A DNA stretch of 64,000 bases from CAVWTN01 sp963757945 (lineage in GTDB: Bacteria; Vulcanimicrobiota; Vulcanimicrobiia; Vulcanimicrobiales; Vulcanimicrobiaceae), in NCBI GenBank assembly GCA_963757945.1, contig CAVWTN010000002.1, positions 620,001-684,000 of the forward strand. The letters run 5' to 3'. The notes under the pieces were generated by a model. That model made no database searches, was not told the DNA's origin, and worked only from the letters and a program-made list of their open reading frames with translations. Positions 16,819 through 24,866 of the stretch are shown piece after piece. The position numbers and the translations under genes are program-made. Each line of letters opens with the position of its first letter. The stretch's first letter is position 1.

Positions 16819-17295
16819 GTGATGCGGCAGATGAAGGTTGACAAGCTGGGGATCGACCTCCTCACGCACGATCCGGTCGTCATCCTGAAGGACCTCGAAG
16901 GGAAGCGTTTCCTTCCGATTCTGATCGGGCCGTTCGAGGCCACTGCGATCGCGCTCGCATTGGAAGGCACGGCCGTTCCGCGGCCGCTCTCGCACGACCT
17001 GATGCGCTCGCTGCTCGAAACGATGCACGCGAAGCTCGAACAGATCGTCATCCACGACATCAAAGACTCGACGTTCTTCGCCAAATTGATCGTCCGCACG
17101 AACGGCGAAACGCAAGAGATCGACGCGCGCCCCTCCGACGGCATCGCGCTCGCGTTACGGATGCAAGCTCCGATCTTCGTTTCCGATAAAATCGTGCTCG
17201 AAGAGACGGTCGCCGACAAAAAAGCGGAACAGGAAGAAGAGGCGCGCTTCCGCCGCTTCATCGAGGATCTCAAACCGGCGGACTTCCGGGACTAG
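16819..17295 (+). CDS. Bifunctional nuclease family protein (DUF151)
   Basis: 158 residues of the BFN/DUF151 family, whose plant members have nuclease activity on RNA and DNA; bacterial roles are poorly known. Characteristic segments are VVILKDLEGKRFLPILIGPFEA, RPLSHDLMRSLLE and DARPSDGIALALRMQAPIFV. A charged Glu/Lys-rich C-terminal helix follows (ADKKAEQEEEARFRRF). GTG at 16819 or ATG at 16822 starts, with TAGGA at 16807-16811. Divergent from ychF across 63 bases. Confidence 0.85.
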   Translation: MMRQMKVDKLGIDLLTHDPVVILKDLEGKRFLPILIGPFEATAIALALEGTAVPRPLSHDLMRSLLETMHAKLEQIVIHDIKDSTFFAKLIVRTNGETQEIDARPSDGIALALRMQAPIFVSDKIVLEETVADKKAEQEEEARFRRFIEDLKPADFRD

Positions 17296-17360
17296 TCTCC
17301 CAACCTCGCTTCCTCGAAGTCCTACTCCACAAAGCAAGCTTGAAGGGCTATCGTATTACC

Positions 17361-17612
17361 GTGAACCAGTCGCTTCGTCCGCCCTCCGTCAACTCCGTCA
17401 TCACGTCCGGTCGCGATGCCTACGCCCCCTCGGCGTGCAAGAGTTGCGGCTGCGAGCGCGATTTCGTCATCCTCTCCGGCGTCGACGGCTACTTCATTGC
17501 GGCGGCTTGCAGCGCGTGCGGCAAAGGCGAGCGGGAGTCGCGCTTCTACAGCGGCTACGAGCGCGCCAGGGCCGCGCTCGACGGCCGGGCGTTCACGCGC
17601 GCGGAACTCTAG
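17361..17612 (+). CDS. Small zinc-ribbon-like protein
   Basis: An 83-residue protein of unknown function with two cysteine pairs, CKSCGC and CSACGKG, about 24 residues apart. This is the spacing of a zinc ribbon that might bind nucleic acid or protein. The intervening DFVILSGVDGYFIAA looks like beta strands. Start uncertain: the GTG at 17361 has GAAGGG 13 bases upstream, while a TTG at 17340 would add seven residues. It stands alone between the DUF151 gene and mtnP. Confidence 0.55.
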   Translation: MNQSLRPPSVNSVITSGRDAYAPSACKSCGCERDFVILSGVDGYFIAAACSACGKGERESRFYSGYERARAALDGRAFTRAEL

Positions 17613-17710
17613 CGCGGTCGAGCGAGGGGAGCGTTTCTGCCCCCCGACGAACCGCGACCGGCGGCCCGTATTTAAATTCGGCGGGCCTTGCCGTGAGTGA
17701 GGTTTGACGG

Positions 17711-18511
17711 GTGGCACAGGAACGCGCCGATATCGGCGTTTTTGGGGGTTCGGGCTTTTATTCGCTGCTCTCGGACGCCCGCGAGGTGACGATCGAAACG
17801 CCGTACGGCGCGCCCAGCGACAAGCTCGCGATCGGCGAGGTAGCGGGTAAGCGGGTCGCCTTCTTGCCGCGCCACGGCAAGTCGCATCAGTATCCGCCGC
17901 AATCGATCAACTATCGCGCGAACCTCTGGGCGATGAAGGAACTCGGCGTCACGCGGATCATCGGGCCGACGGCCTGCGGCTCGCTCAAGCCCGAAGTCAA
18001 GCCCGGCGACATGGTCGTCGCCGACCAGATCGTCGATCGCACGACCGGGCGCAAGGATACGTTCTACGACGGACCGATCACCACGCACGTCAGCTTCTCG
18101 GACCCGTACTGCCCGCAACTGCGTCCGCTGGCGATCGATGCGCTGCGCGCCGGCGGCGTCACGACGCACGAACGCGGGACGATCGTCGTCATACAGGGCC
18201 CGCGATTCTCGACGCGGGCCGAATCCAAGTGGTTCAGCGGCCTGGGCTGGGAGGTCATCAACATGACGCAGTATCCCGAAGCGTATCTCGCGCGCGAACT
18301 CGAGATCTGCTACGTGAACATTTCGCTCATCACCGACTACGACGTCGGTCTAGAAGGCCAAGCCGGGATTGAGCCGGTTTCGCACGCGGAAGTCATAAAG
18401 GTGTTCACCAGCAACAACGAGCGCGTCAAAGGAGCGATCCTAGGGCTCATCGAGGCGATCCCGGCCGAGCGCACCTGCGGCTGCGGACACGCGCTGACCG
18501 GAGCCCGCTAG
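17711..18511 (+). CDS. mtnP: S-methyl-5'-thioadenosine phosphorylase
   Basis: Phosphorolysis of methylthioadenosine to adenine and methylthioribose-1-phosphate in methionine salvage. Motifs: GVFGGSGFYSLL (phosphate loop), FLPRHGKSHQYPP, GPTACGSLKP, and NMTQYPEAYLARE with the substrate-binding Met; the C-terminal TCGCGHA Cys pair is also seen in archaeal and eukaryotic type MTAPs. 266 residues, normal length. GTG start with TGAGG upstream. The next salvage enzymes are not in the window. Confidence 0.92.
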   Translation: MAQERADIGVFGGSGFYSLLSDAREVTIETPYGAPSDKLAIGEVAGKRVAFLPRHGKSHQYPPQSINYRANLWAMKELGVTRIIGPTACGSLKPEVKPGDMVVADQIVDRTTGRKDTFYDGPITTHVSFSDPYCPQLRPLAIDALRAGGVTTHERGTIVVIQGPRFSTRAESKWFSGLGWEVINMTQYPEAYLARELEICYVNISLITDYDVGLEGQAGIEPVSHAEVIKVFTSNNERVKGAILGLIEAIPAERTCGCGHALTGAR

Positions 18512-18515
18512 CAGC

Positions 18516-19220
18516 ATGCGCGAACTGCGGACGATCGACTACGGAGGGTACCTGCAGGCGTTCAACCTGCTGTTCCGCAATCCGTCGCTGCTCGCCGCGC
18601 CGTTCATCGCGGCCCTCATCGGGATCGGCATCGCGCTCGTCGCGCCGACGCACGGCGCGCTGGGCGGGCTCACCGGCGGGCTCGCCGGGCTCTTGCAGAC
18701 GCTGCTCGATTCGTTCGCGCTCTGCGTTTCGCTGATCATCGCCGATCTCGCCTGGCGGCGCCGCGGCACGGCCCCGTTCGGAACGGCCTGGGAGCAGGCA
18801 CAGCGCAAGGCGCCGGATATTCTGTTCGCCGCCCTCGGCTTCAACTTCATCCTGTGGGCCGCCGGGACGGTCGGAGCCGTCTTCGGGCCGCTCGGCTCCC
18901 TGTTGATCTTGGTGGCCCTCTACTTCTTCGTCTACACGCTTCCGGCCGCGGCGATCGGCGGGATCCCCGGGAGCGCCGCGCCGCAAGCCTCGGTCGAACG
19001 CGTGCAGCGCACGCCGGTCGCGACGCTCTTCATGCTTCTCATCATGGGCGTCGTCTACTACGTCACCTCGATCTCGATGCTGCCGATCCTCGGCAGCCTC
19101 TTGCTCTCCGGCGGCATCTTCGTCCCCGTGCTCAACGCGATCGTCAAGTCGGTCGGGATCGCGTTCCTCTCGGTCCTGCTCGCCAAAGGCTACGCCGACG
19201 CCTCATACGGCCGCTTCTAA
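18516..19220 (+). CDS. Integral membrane protein, 234 aa
   Basis: Unrecognised membrane protein with five or six predicted hydrophobic segments: LAAPFIAALIGIGIALVA, FALCVSLIIADLAW, ILFAALGFNFILWAAG, LGSLLILVALYFFVYTL, FMLLIMGVVYYVTSI and a C-terminal VGIAFLSVLLAKGY. The layout resembles DUF4013-type proteins of unknown function. ATG five bases after the mtnP stop, so probably co-transcribed with it, but no functional link is evident. Confidence 0.65.
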   Translation: MRELRTIDYGGYLQAFNLLFRNPSLLAAPFIAALIGIGIALVAPTHGALGGLTGGLAGLLQTLLDSFALCVSLIIADLAWRRRGTAPFGTAWEQAQRKAPDILFAALGFNFILWAAGTVGAVFGPLGSLLILVALYFFVYTLPAAAIGGIPGSAAPQASVERVQRTPVATLFMLLIMGVVYYVTSISMLPILGSLLLSGGIFVPVLNAIVKSVGIAFLSVLLAKGYADASYGRF

Positions 19221-19262
19221 ACGCCCCTTCGCCCTTCGCCCTTCACCTGGGCGCGAGTTCCC

Positions 19263-20288
19263 CTAAGCGGGCGCGAGCTGCATGCGGACGAGATCGGCGA
19301 CGAGCGCCGCCGACACGTTCGTGTGAGCGAGGCGCTCGGCGTCCGCGAGCGTCTCCTGGAGGGCCAGAATCTCGGCGGCTTTTCGTTTTGGGAAGCGCTC
19401 GATCCGCGCGCGCAGATCCTCCGCGTAGAGCGTCCCGCCGTGCGGCGCGACGGTCAGGACGGCCCAATCGCGCGCGACGAGCCGGATCATCTCGAGCATC
19501 GCGGCGAGCGCCTCGCGCTTCTCGGCCGCCGAGAGCGTGCGGTCGTCGAGGCGCAGGAAGCCGGCGTCGGGCTGCTCGCCGCGTAACGCCGCTTCGAACC
19601 AGGCGACGGCCGCCGCCCGCGAGCCGCTCGATTCGCCCGCCAGTGCGGCGCGCGCGCGCGCGACGCTCCCGAGCGCAACCGCGGCCGCGCGTCGCGCCGC
19701 TTCATCGTCCGTCCCGCCGCTGACCAGGATCTCGCGGACCTCGGATTCCTTGAGCAGCGGGAACGCGATCTGCAGCATCCGCGAGCGGATCGTCGCGATC
19801 AACGTCCCCGGCGCGCTCGTCGTAAGGATCACGACGACGCCCGCCGGGGGCTCTTCGAAGAACTTCAGCAGAGCGTTCGCGGCTTCGTGCGTGGCGAACT
19901 CGACGTCGCCGAAGATCACGATGTGATATCGGCTGCGGTAGCCGTGCAGCGAGAACTCGCGCACGAGATCGCGCGCCGTGATCCGCTCGTCGCTCGCGCG
20001 CCCGTCGTCGTTGCCGATCTTGATGACGCCGACGTTCTCCAGGAGGTCGGGATGCGTCCCGGCGTTCACGAGCGTGCAGCCCGTGCAGGCGTTGCAATAA
20101 CCGAGCAGCGTCGGCTTGGGCGTCTCGCAGAGCAGCGATTGCGCGAGCCGGCGAGCGAAGGTTTTCTTGCCGACTCCCGGCGCGCCCGTGAAGAGATAGC
20201 CGTGCGAGAGCTTCGCCGGCTCGAGCCGTCCGAAATAGGCCAGGGGCGCCGCCGCGCCCACGACGTCGAAGGCGCCCGTAACGCTCAT
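19263..20288 (-). CDS. holB: DNA polymerase III delta' subunit
   Basis: Clamp-loader subunit: AAA+ ATPase-like protein of 341 residues. Walker A region FTGAPGVGKKTF, a zinc-binding cysteine cluster (GYCNACTGCTLV), HIVIFGDVEF, ALLKFFEEPP and the arginine-finger region TIRSRMLQ (the usual SRC reads SRM). The C-terminal third is the collar domain. ATG overlaps the tmk stop as ATGA, the tmk-holB coupling seen in many bacteria. Confidence 0.92.
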   Translation of the reverse strand: MSVTGAFDVVGAAAPLAYFGRLEPAKLSHGYLFTGAPGVGKKTFARRLAQSLLCETPKPTLLGYCNACTGCTLVNAGTHPDLLENVGVIKIGNDDGRASDERITARDLVREFSLHGYRSRYHIVIFGDVEFATHEAANALLKFFEEPPAGVVVILTTSAPGTLIATIRSRMLQIAFPLLKESEVREILVSGGTDDEAARRAAAVALGSVARARAALAGESSGSRAAAVAWFEAALRGEQPDAGFLRLDDRTLSAAEKREALAAMLEMIRLVARDWAVLTVAPHGGTLYAEDLRARIERFPKRKAAEILALQETLADAERLAHTNVSAALVADLVRMQLAPA

Positions 20289-20935
20289 GCTCGCGCCGCT
20301 TCGAGCTGCGCGGCGACGATCCGCCAGGCGGCTTCGAGCGTTTCTTCGATCGGGCGCGTCCCGTCCAGCGTGTGGATGCGCGGCGTGACGGCGGCCAGCG
20401 CAAGGAATCCCGCGCGCACGCGCTCGTGGAACTCGCTGGGCTCGTTTTCGAGCCGGTCTTTCTGCAAGCCCCGCTCGCCGAGCCGCGTTCGGGAAATCGG
20501 GACGGGGACGTCGAGCAGCAGCGTGATGTTCGGCAACAGCCCTCCGGCCGCGAGCGCGCAGAGCCCGCGCAGGCGTTCGATCTCCAGGCCCCGTCCGTAG
20601 CCCTGGTAGGCGAGCGTCGAGTCGATGAAACGGTCGCACAGCACGACGCACCCCGCGGCCAGCGCCGGGGCGATCGCTTGCCGCACGTGCTGCGCGCGCG
20701 CGGCATTCACGAGGAAGGCCTCCGCCAACGCTTCGATCGGCATATGGGGCCCGCGCGCCAAGAGCAGTTCCCGAATCTGGTCGCCGAGTTCGGTCCCGCC
20801 CGGTTCGCGAGTCGCGAGCACCGCGTGGCCCGCCTCGGTGAGCTTGCGTGCAAGCCCGAGCGCGAGCGTCGACTTGCCGCTCCCTTCGATCCCTTCCAGC
20901 GTCAGGAAGAACCCGCGCTCGGGGAGGTTGCTCAG
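20285..20935 (-). CDS. tmk: Thymidylate kinase, apparent CTG start
   Basis: Phosphorylates dTMP to dTDP. With the start at CTG (20935-20933) the protein has 216 residues and the complete fold: FLTLEGIEGSGKST P-loop at about 11-24, TREPGGT, DRFIDSTLAYQG. The first ATG/GTG/TTG in frame is a GTG beginning MLATREPGG, which would delete the essential P-loop; no such codon occurs upstream before the conserved start. The CTG overlaps the stop of the upstream ATPase gene as CTGA and places nine residues before the first strand, as in other Tmk proteins. The protein identity is certain and the start is inferred. Confidence 0.9.
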   Translation of the reverse strand: MSNLPERGFFLTLEGIEGSGKSTLALGLARKLTEAGHAVLATREPGGTELGDQIRELLLARGPHMPIEALAEAFLVNAARAQHVRQAIAPALAAGCVVLCDRFIDSTLAYQGYGRGLEIERLRGLCALAAGGLLPNITLLLDVPVPISRTRLGERGLQKDRLENEPSEFHERVRAGFLALAAVTPRIHTLDGTRPIEETLEAAWRIVAAQLEAARA

Positions 20936-22536
20936 GCCGTCGCCTCCGAGGTGAAGGGGAAATCCGCGCCGCGGAAGATCAACACGCGCCTGTTCGGTTC
21001 GAGCCCGGTGCTGCGCGATTTCAAGCGGTACTGCTCGGCGAGCTGATGCTGCATCCGCCGCACGTACGAGGTCTGCGGCGTCAATTCGATCGGCTTGTTC
21101 TCGAGCAACACGCGATAGATCGCCTCGCCGGCCTCGCGCATCGCGATCTCTTCCATATCCAGCGTAGGCAAGTTGAAGAAATCCTTGAGCGCGCTCTGGA
21201 TCTGCGTCGTCGTGTTCGTCTTGATCGAGTAGATCGGCACGTTCTCGGCGGAGATGGAGCGCAGCTTCTCCGATTCCTTGCGCTCGAGCGTCTTGAGCGT
21301 CAGGACGACGTCGGCATCATCCCATTTGCGCGCGATCGCCGCATTCACGCAGAGATTGGCGATCGCGCGTTCGATCTTGTTGCGCGAAACGCCGTAGGGA
21401 AAGATCAGCATCGGGGATTCGCGCTCGTCGCGATCCGCGTCGGCTCCGCCCTCGGAGGCCAAAACGCCGAGCGCAAACTCCGGATCGACCGGCACGCGCT
21501 TGAGGGGCGTCGGGCTAGCGCTCGCCTCCTGCACGACGGAGAGCCCCCCGCCCGCTCCGCGCTCGCGAATCTCCGGCTGCGGCGCGTAGCCGCGCAAGAA
21601 TGCGTCGACGACGTCCGCGACGTTCTTGTAAATCGCAAAGCGATTGCGATCGGCGATCTCGACGAGCACGTCGAACGTCGGCGGCGCCTTGCGTTCGAGC
21701 ACCGTCTTTCGCGTGCCGCGCCGGCGCGCTTCTTCGTCGGAAAGCGTGACCGTGCTGATGCCGCCGACCAGATCCGAGAGCGTCGGATTCATCAGGATGT
21801 TCTCGAGCGTCCGCCCGTGCGCCGTGCCGATCAGCTGCACGCCGCGTTCGGCGATCGTGCGCGCGGCCGCGGCTTCCGCCTCCGTTCCGATCTCGTCGAT
21901 CACGACGACCTGCGGCATGTGATTTTCGACCGCTTCGACCATCACGTTGTGCTGCAAGGCGGGATCCTTGACTTGCATGCGGCGCGCGCTGCCGATCCCC
22001 GGGTGCGGGATGTCGCCGTCGCCCGCGATCTCGTTCGAGGTGTCGACGATCACGACGCGTTTGCGATCTCCGCTGAGGATGCGCGCGCACTCGCGCAACA
22101 GCGTCGTCTTGCCCACGCCCGGCGGGCCGAGCAGACAGATCGATTTGCCGCTGCGCACGACGTCGAGCAATATGTCGACCGTCCCCAGCACGGCACGCCC
22201 GACCCGGCACGTCAGTCCGACGATCTTCCCCGAGCGATTCCGTATCGCGGAGATCCGGTGCAGCGTCTTCTCGATGCCCGCGCGGTTGTCGCCGCCGAAC
22301 TCCGAAATGCGCGAGCAGACGTGCGCGAGGTCCTCGGACGTGACGCCGTGGTCGGACAGGTAGACGAAATCGTCCACGAACCGCGCTTCGGGCGGCCGCC
22401 CGAGGTCCAGCACCACTTCGATGACCGACTCCAGGCGTGGCAGCCGGACGAGCGCTTGACGGATCGGCAGAGGGAAGATATCGAGGAGTTGGGTCAGTTC
22501 CCAGTGGTCGGAGACTGTCTCGGCGTTGACGGCCAA
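20932..22536 (-). CDS. R3H-domain AAA ATPase (SpoIIIAA/Ycf45-like)
   Basis: 534 residues. An N-terminal domain and P-loop ATPase (Walker A LGPPGVGKTT at 136-145, VVVIDEIGTEAEA Walker B) as in SpoIIIAA and chloroplast Ycf45, followed by a linker and a C-terminal R3H nucleic-acid-binding domain (RRMQHQL, R-x3-H, near residue 497). The family is widespread in Cyanobacteria and related phyla; its role is not established. TTG start with GAGGATG at 22543-22549. First gene of an operon with tmk and holB through CTGA and ATGA overlaps, hinting at a DNA-related function. Confidence 0.88.
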   Translation of the reverse strand: MAVNAETVSDHWELTQLLDIFPLPIRQALVRLPRLESVIEVVLDLGRPPEARFVDDFVYLSDHGVTSEDLAHVCSRISEFGGDNRAGIEKTLHRISAIRNRSGKIVGLTCRVGRAVLGTVDILLDVVRSGKSICLLGPPGVGKTTLLRECARILSGDRKRVVIVDTSNEIAGDGDIPHPGIGSARRMQVKDPALQHNVMVEAVENHMPQVVVIDEIGTEAEAAAARTIAERGVQLIGTAHGRTLENILMNPTLSDLVGGISTVTLSDEEARRRGTRKTVLERKAPPTFDVLVEIADRNRFAIYKNVADVVDAFLRGYAPQPEIRERGAGGGLSVVQEASASPTPLKRVPVDPEFALGVLASEGGADADRDERESPMLIFPYGVSRNKIERAIANLCVNAAIARKWDDADVVLTLKTLERKESEKLRSISAENVPIYSIKTNTTTQIQSALKDFFNLPTLDMEEIAMREAGEAIYRVLLENKPIELTPQTSYVRRMQHQLAEQYRLKSRSTGLEPNRRVLIFRGADFPFTSEATA

Positions 22537-22641
22537 TTCACATCCTCAATTTAGGATTTCCTCACCGCTAGGCGAGGAGTCCGCGAAACCATCTACCCTG
22601 GCAAACGATTTCGTTGCAGCCGTGTTCCGTGCGGGCGCGCC

Positions 22642-24150
22642 CTACCCTTTCGACGCCGGGGAATTCGCCTTGCACACGACGCGAATCGTGCGCAGCTCCG
22701 TATCGTAGGGCCCCTGCATGCGCACGCCGGCCTTTTTTTCCAGTTCCAAGTATGCGATCGTATCCGGCGTGATCTCCTCGCCGGGCGAGAGCACGGGGAT
22801 GCCGGGCGGATACGGCGTGATCACTTCGGCACAAATGCGGCCGCTGGATTTCTTGAAGGGTACGTGTTCGGTCGTGGCGAGAAATGCGTCGCGCGGCAAC
22901 ATGCGAATCGGCGGAATCGCAGGGAACTCGTACGTCTTCATCGTCAGACGCCGCTCGAGAACGCCCGAAGGCGAGAAGACGTCGATCGGCCGGTCTTCGC
23001 GCGCAAGTTCCTTCACGCCGTACACCAGACGGTCCGCCGCTTCGCGCGTCGTGCCGATCGTGAAGAGCGCGAGGCAATTGAAGAGATCCGCGAGTTCGAC
23101 TTGCACGTTGTAGCGCCGGCGCAGGATCTCTTCCGCCTCGTATCCCGTATAGCCCAGCGCCTTGACGGAGATCGTGATCTTCGTCGGATCCAGATCGAAC
23201 ACGCCGGGCCGTCCTTCGAGCTCGTTGCCGAAGCAGTAGACGCCCGGAATGTCGTTGAGGCGCCGGCGCGTCTCGTTCGCAAGATCGATCGTACGCGAAA
23301 GCAGCGCGCGTCCATCGATCGCCATCTGCTTGCGCGCGACGTCGAGCGACGCGACGAGCACGAGGTTCGGCGAGGTCGAAAGAAACAGCTTGACCACGGC
23401 CTTGAGGCGGTCGACGCGAATGCGCTCGCCCTTCTGGTGCAACATCGACGTTTGCGAAAGGCTCCCGAGCATCTTGTGCGTCGAGTTGATGCACAGGTCC
23501 GCGCCCGCTTCGAGTGCGGAGAGCGGCAGCGCCGGATGGAACGCGAAGTGCGGGCCCCAGGCTTCGTCGACGAGGAACGGCAGGCCGTGCGCGTGCGCGA
23601 TCTCGGCGATCCCTTCGAGGTCGGCGGCAACGCCGTAATACGTGGGGCTGACGACGTAGACCGCCTTGATGTCCGGATACGTTGCGAGCGTGCGGCGCAC
23701 GGTCTCCGGCGTCACCGTGTGATCCATGTGCAGTTCCTGGTCGACTTCGGGCTGCATCCAGATCGGCTCGGCGCCGCTCATGATCAGGCCGCCCATCGCG
23801 CTCTTGTGCGCGTTGCGCGGAAGCGCGATCCGCTCGCCGGGGTTGACGGCGGTCATCATCATGATCTGATTGCCGCTCGTCGATCCGTTGATCAGGAAGA
23901 ACGAACGATCGGCGCCGTAGGCCTCGGCCGCCAGGGCCTGTGCTTCGACGAGCGATTCGGTCGGCTGCAGGAGATCGTCGAGGCCGCGAATCTGCGTGAG
24001 ATCGATCGAGAGCACGTTGTCGCCCACGAACTCGCGGAACGCGCGGTCCATACCCTGGCCTTGCATGTGGCCCGGCGTATGGAACGGTATGACACCGGAA
24101 TCGACATAGTCGAGCAGGACATCGAAGTACGGCGTGCGGCTCTGATCCAC
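22642..24150 (-). CDS. Orn/Lys/Arg decarboxylase family, PLP enzyme
   Basis: PLP-dependent basic amino-acid decarboxylase (fold type I, SpeA/Cad-like short form). 502 residues from a GTG at 24150 giving MDQSRTPYFDVL. Signature STHKMLGSLSQ provides the Schiff-base Lys226, VDEAWGPH the PLP-binding Asp195, and FHTPGHMQG (23-31) the N-terminal family motif. The C-terminal substrate domain ends with EVITPYPPGIPVLSPGE. Substrate (arginine, lysine or ornithine) cannot be fixed from sequence. It diverges from bioY across about 78 bases. The frame remains open far upstream with no homology, so the start rests on the conserved N-terminus. Confidence 0.9.
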   Translation of the reverse strand: MDQSRTPYFDVLLDYVDSGVIPFHTPGHMQGQGMDRAFREFVGDNVLSIDLTQIRGLDDLLQPTESLVEAQALAAEAYGADRSFFLINGSTSGNQIMMMTAVNPGERIALPRNAHKSAMGGLIMSGAEPIWMQPEVDQELHMDHTVTPETVRRTLATYPDIKAVYVVSPTYYGVAADLEGIAEIAHAHGLPFLVDEAWGPHFAFHPALPLSALEAGADLCINSTHKMLGSLSQTSMLHQKGERIRVDRLKAVVKLFLSTSPNLVLVASLDVARKQMAIDGRALLSRTIDLANETRRRLNDIPGVYCFGNELEGRPGVFDLDPTKITISVKALGYTGYEAEEILRRRYNVQVELADLFNCLALFTIGTTREAADRLVYGVKELAREDRPIDVFSPSGVLERRLTMKTYEFPAIPPIRMLPRDAFLATTEHVPFKKSSGRICAEVITPYPPGIPVLSPGEEITPDTIAYLELEKKAGVRMQGPYDTELRTIRVVCKANSPASKG

Positions 24151-24228
24151 GGCGCGGCACGTTCCACGTGGTGCCGACTCCCTCCCCGCAGGCCGCCTCG
24201 CGAGGCCGGGCGAAATCGAGGCCGCGAT

Positions 24229-24798
24229 ATGAACGCCTCGCCAATTGTGTCGACCACGCGCACGCGCGCGCTTCAAATCGCCTTCGTCGTCGCCGGTTCC
24301 GCTCTGCTCGCGCTCGGGGCCCAGGTCTCGATCCCGCTGCCGCTGGGCATGCCTCCGATCACGGGGCAGACGTTCGCACTCGCGCTCGTCGTCGCGCTCT
24401 TGGGCGCTCGCGGCGGGGCGCTCGCGGCCCTGCTCTATCTCGCCGAAGGCGCGCTCGGCCTGCCGGTCTTCTCGCCGCACGGCGCACCCGGCATCGCCCG
24501 CTTCTTCGGCCCGAGCGCGGGGTATCTGATCGCCTTCCCGGTCGCCGCCTACGTGACCGGCCTGCTGTACGACCGCGGGCTCTGGTCGAGCTACCTCGGG
24601 CGTTTGCTCGCGATCGTGCTCGGCTCCGCCGTCGTCTTCGCGGGCGGCGCGGCGTGGCTCGCGCACTTCGTCGGCGTCTCCAAAGCGCTCGCCGCCGGCG
24701 TCGCCCCCTACTTGATCGGCGACGCGGTCAAATCGCTCGTCGCCGCCGGCCTGGCCCCGTACGTCCGCGCGAGCGGCGAAAAGGTGCCGCGCCTGTAA
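24229..24798 (+). CDS. bioY: Biotin ECF transporter S component BioY
   Basis: Membrane-embedded biotin-binding protein, 189 residues, six hydrophobic helices. Family motifs: SIPLPLGMPPITGQTFALALV, EGALGLPVFSPHG, GPSAGYLIAFPVAAYVTG. ATG start with CGAGG at 24217-24222. EcfT and EcfA genes are absent here, so it presumably shares a module elsewhere or acts alone as some BioY proteins do. The biotin requirement fits the biotinylated pyruvate carboxylase at the left edge of the window. Confidence 0.93.
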   Translation: MNASPIVSTTRTRALQIAFVVAGSALLALGAQVSIPLPLGMPPITGQTFALALVVALLGARGGALAALLYLAEGALGLPVFSPHGAPGIARFFGPSAGYLIAFPVAAYVTGLLYDRGLWSSYLGRLLAIVLGSAVVFAGGAAWLAHFVGVSKALAAGVAPYLIGDAVKSLVAAGLAPYVRASGEKVPRL

Positions 24799-24866
24799 TC
24801 CTTCGCCCGCTACTCGAGCGCGCGGCCCTTCGATAGGCTCATCCGGAACGCTCGCATGCGGCGTCT

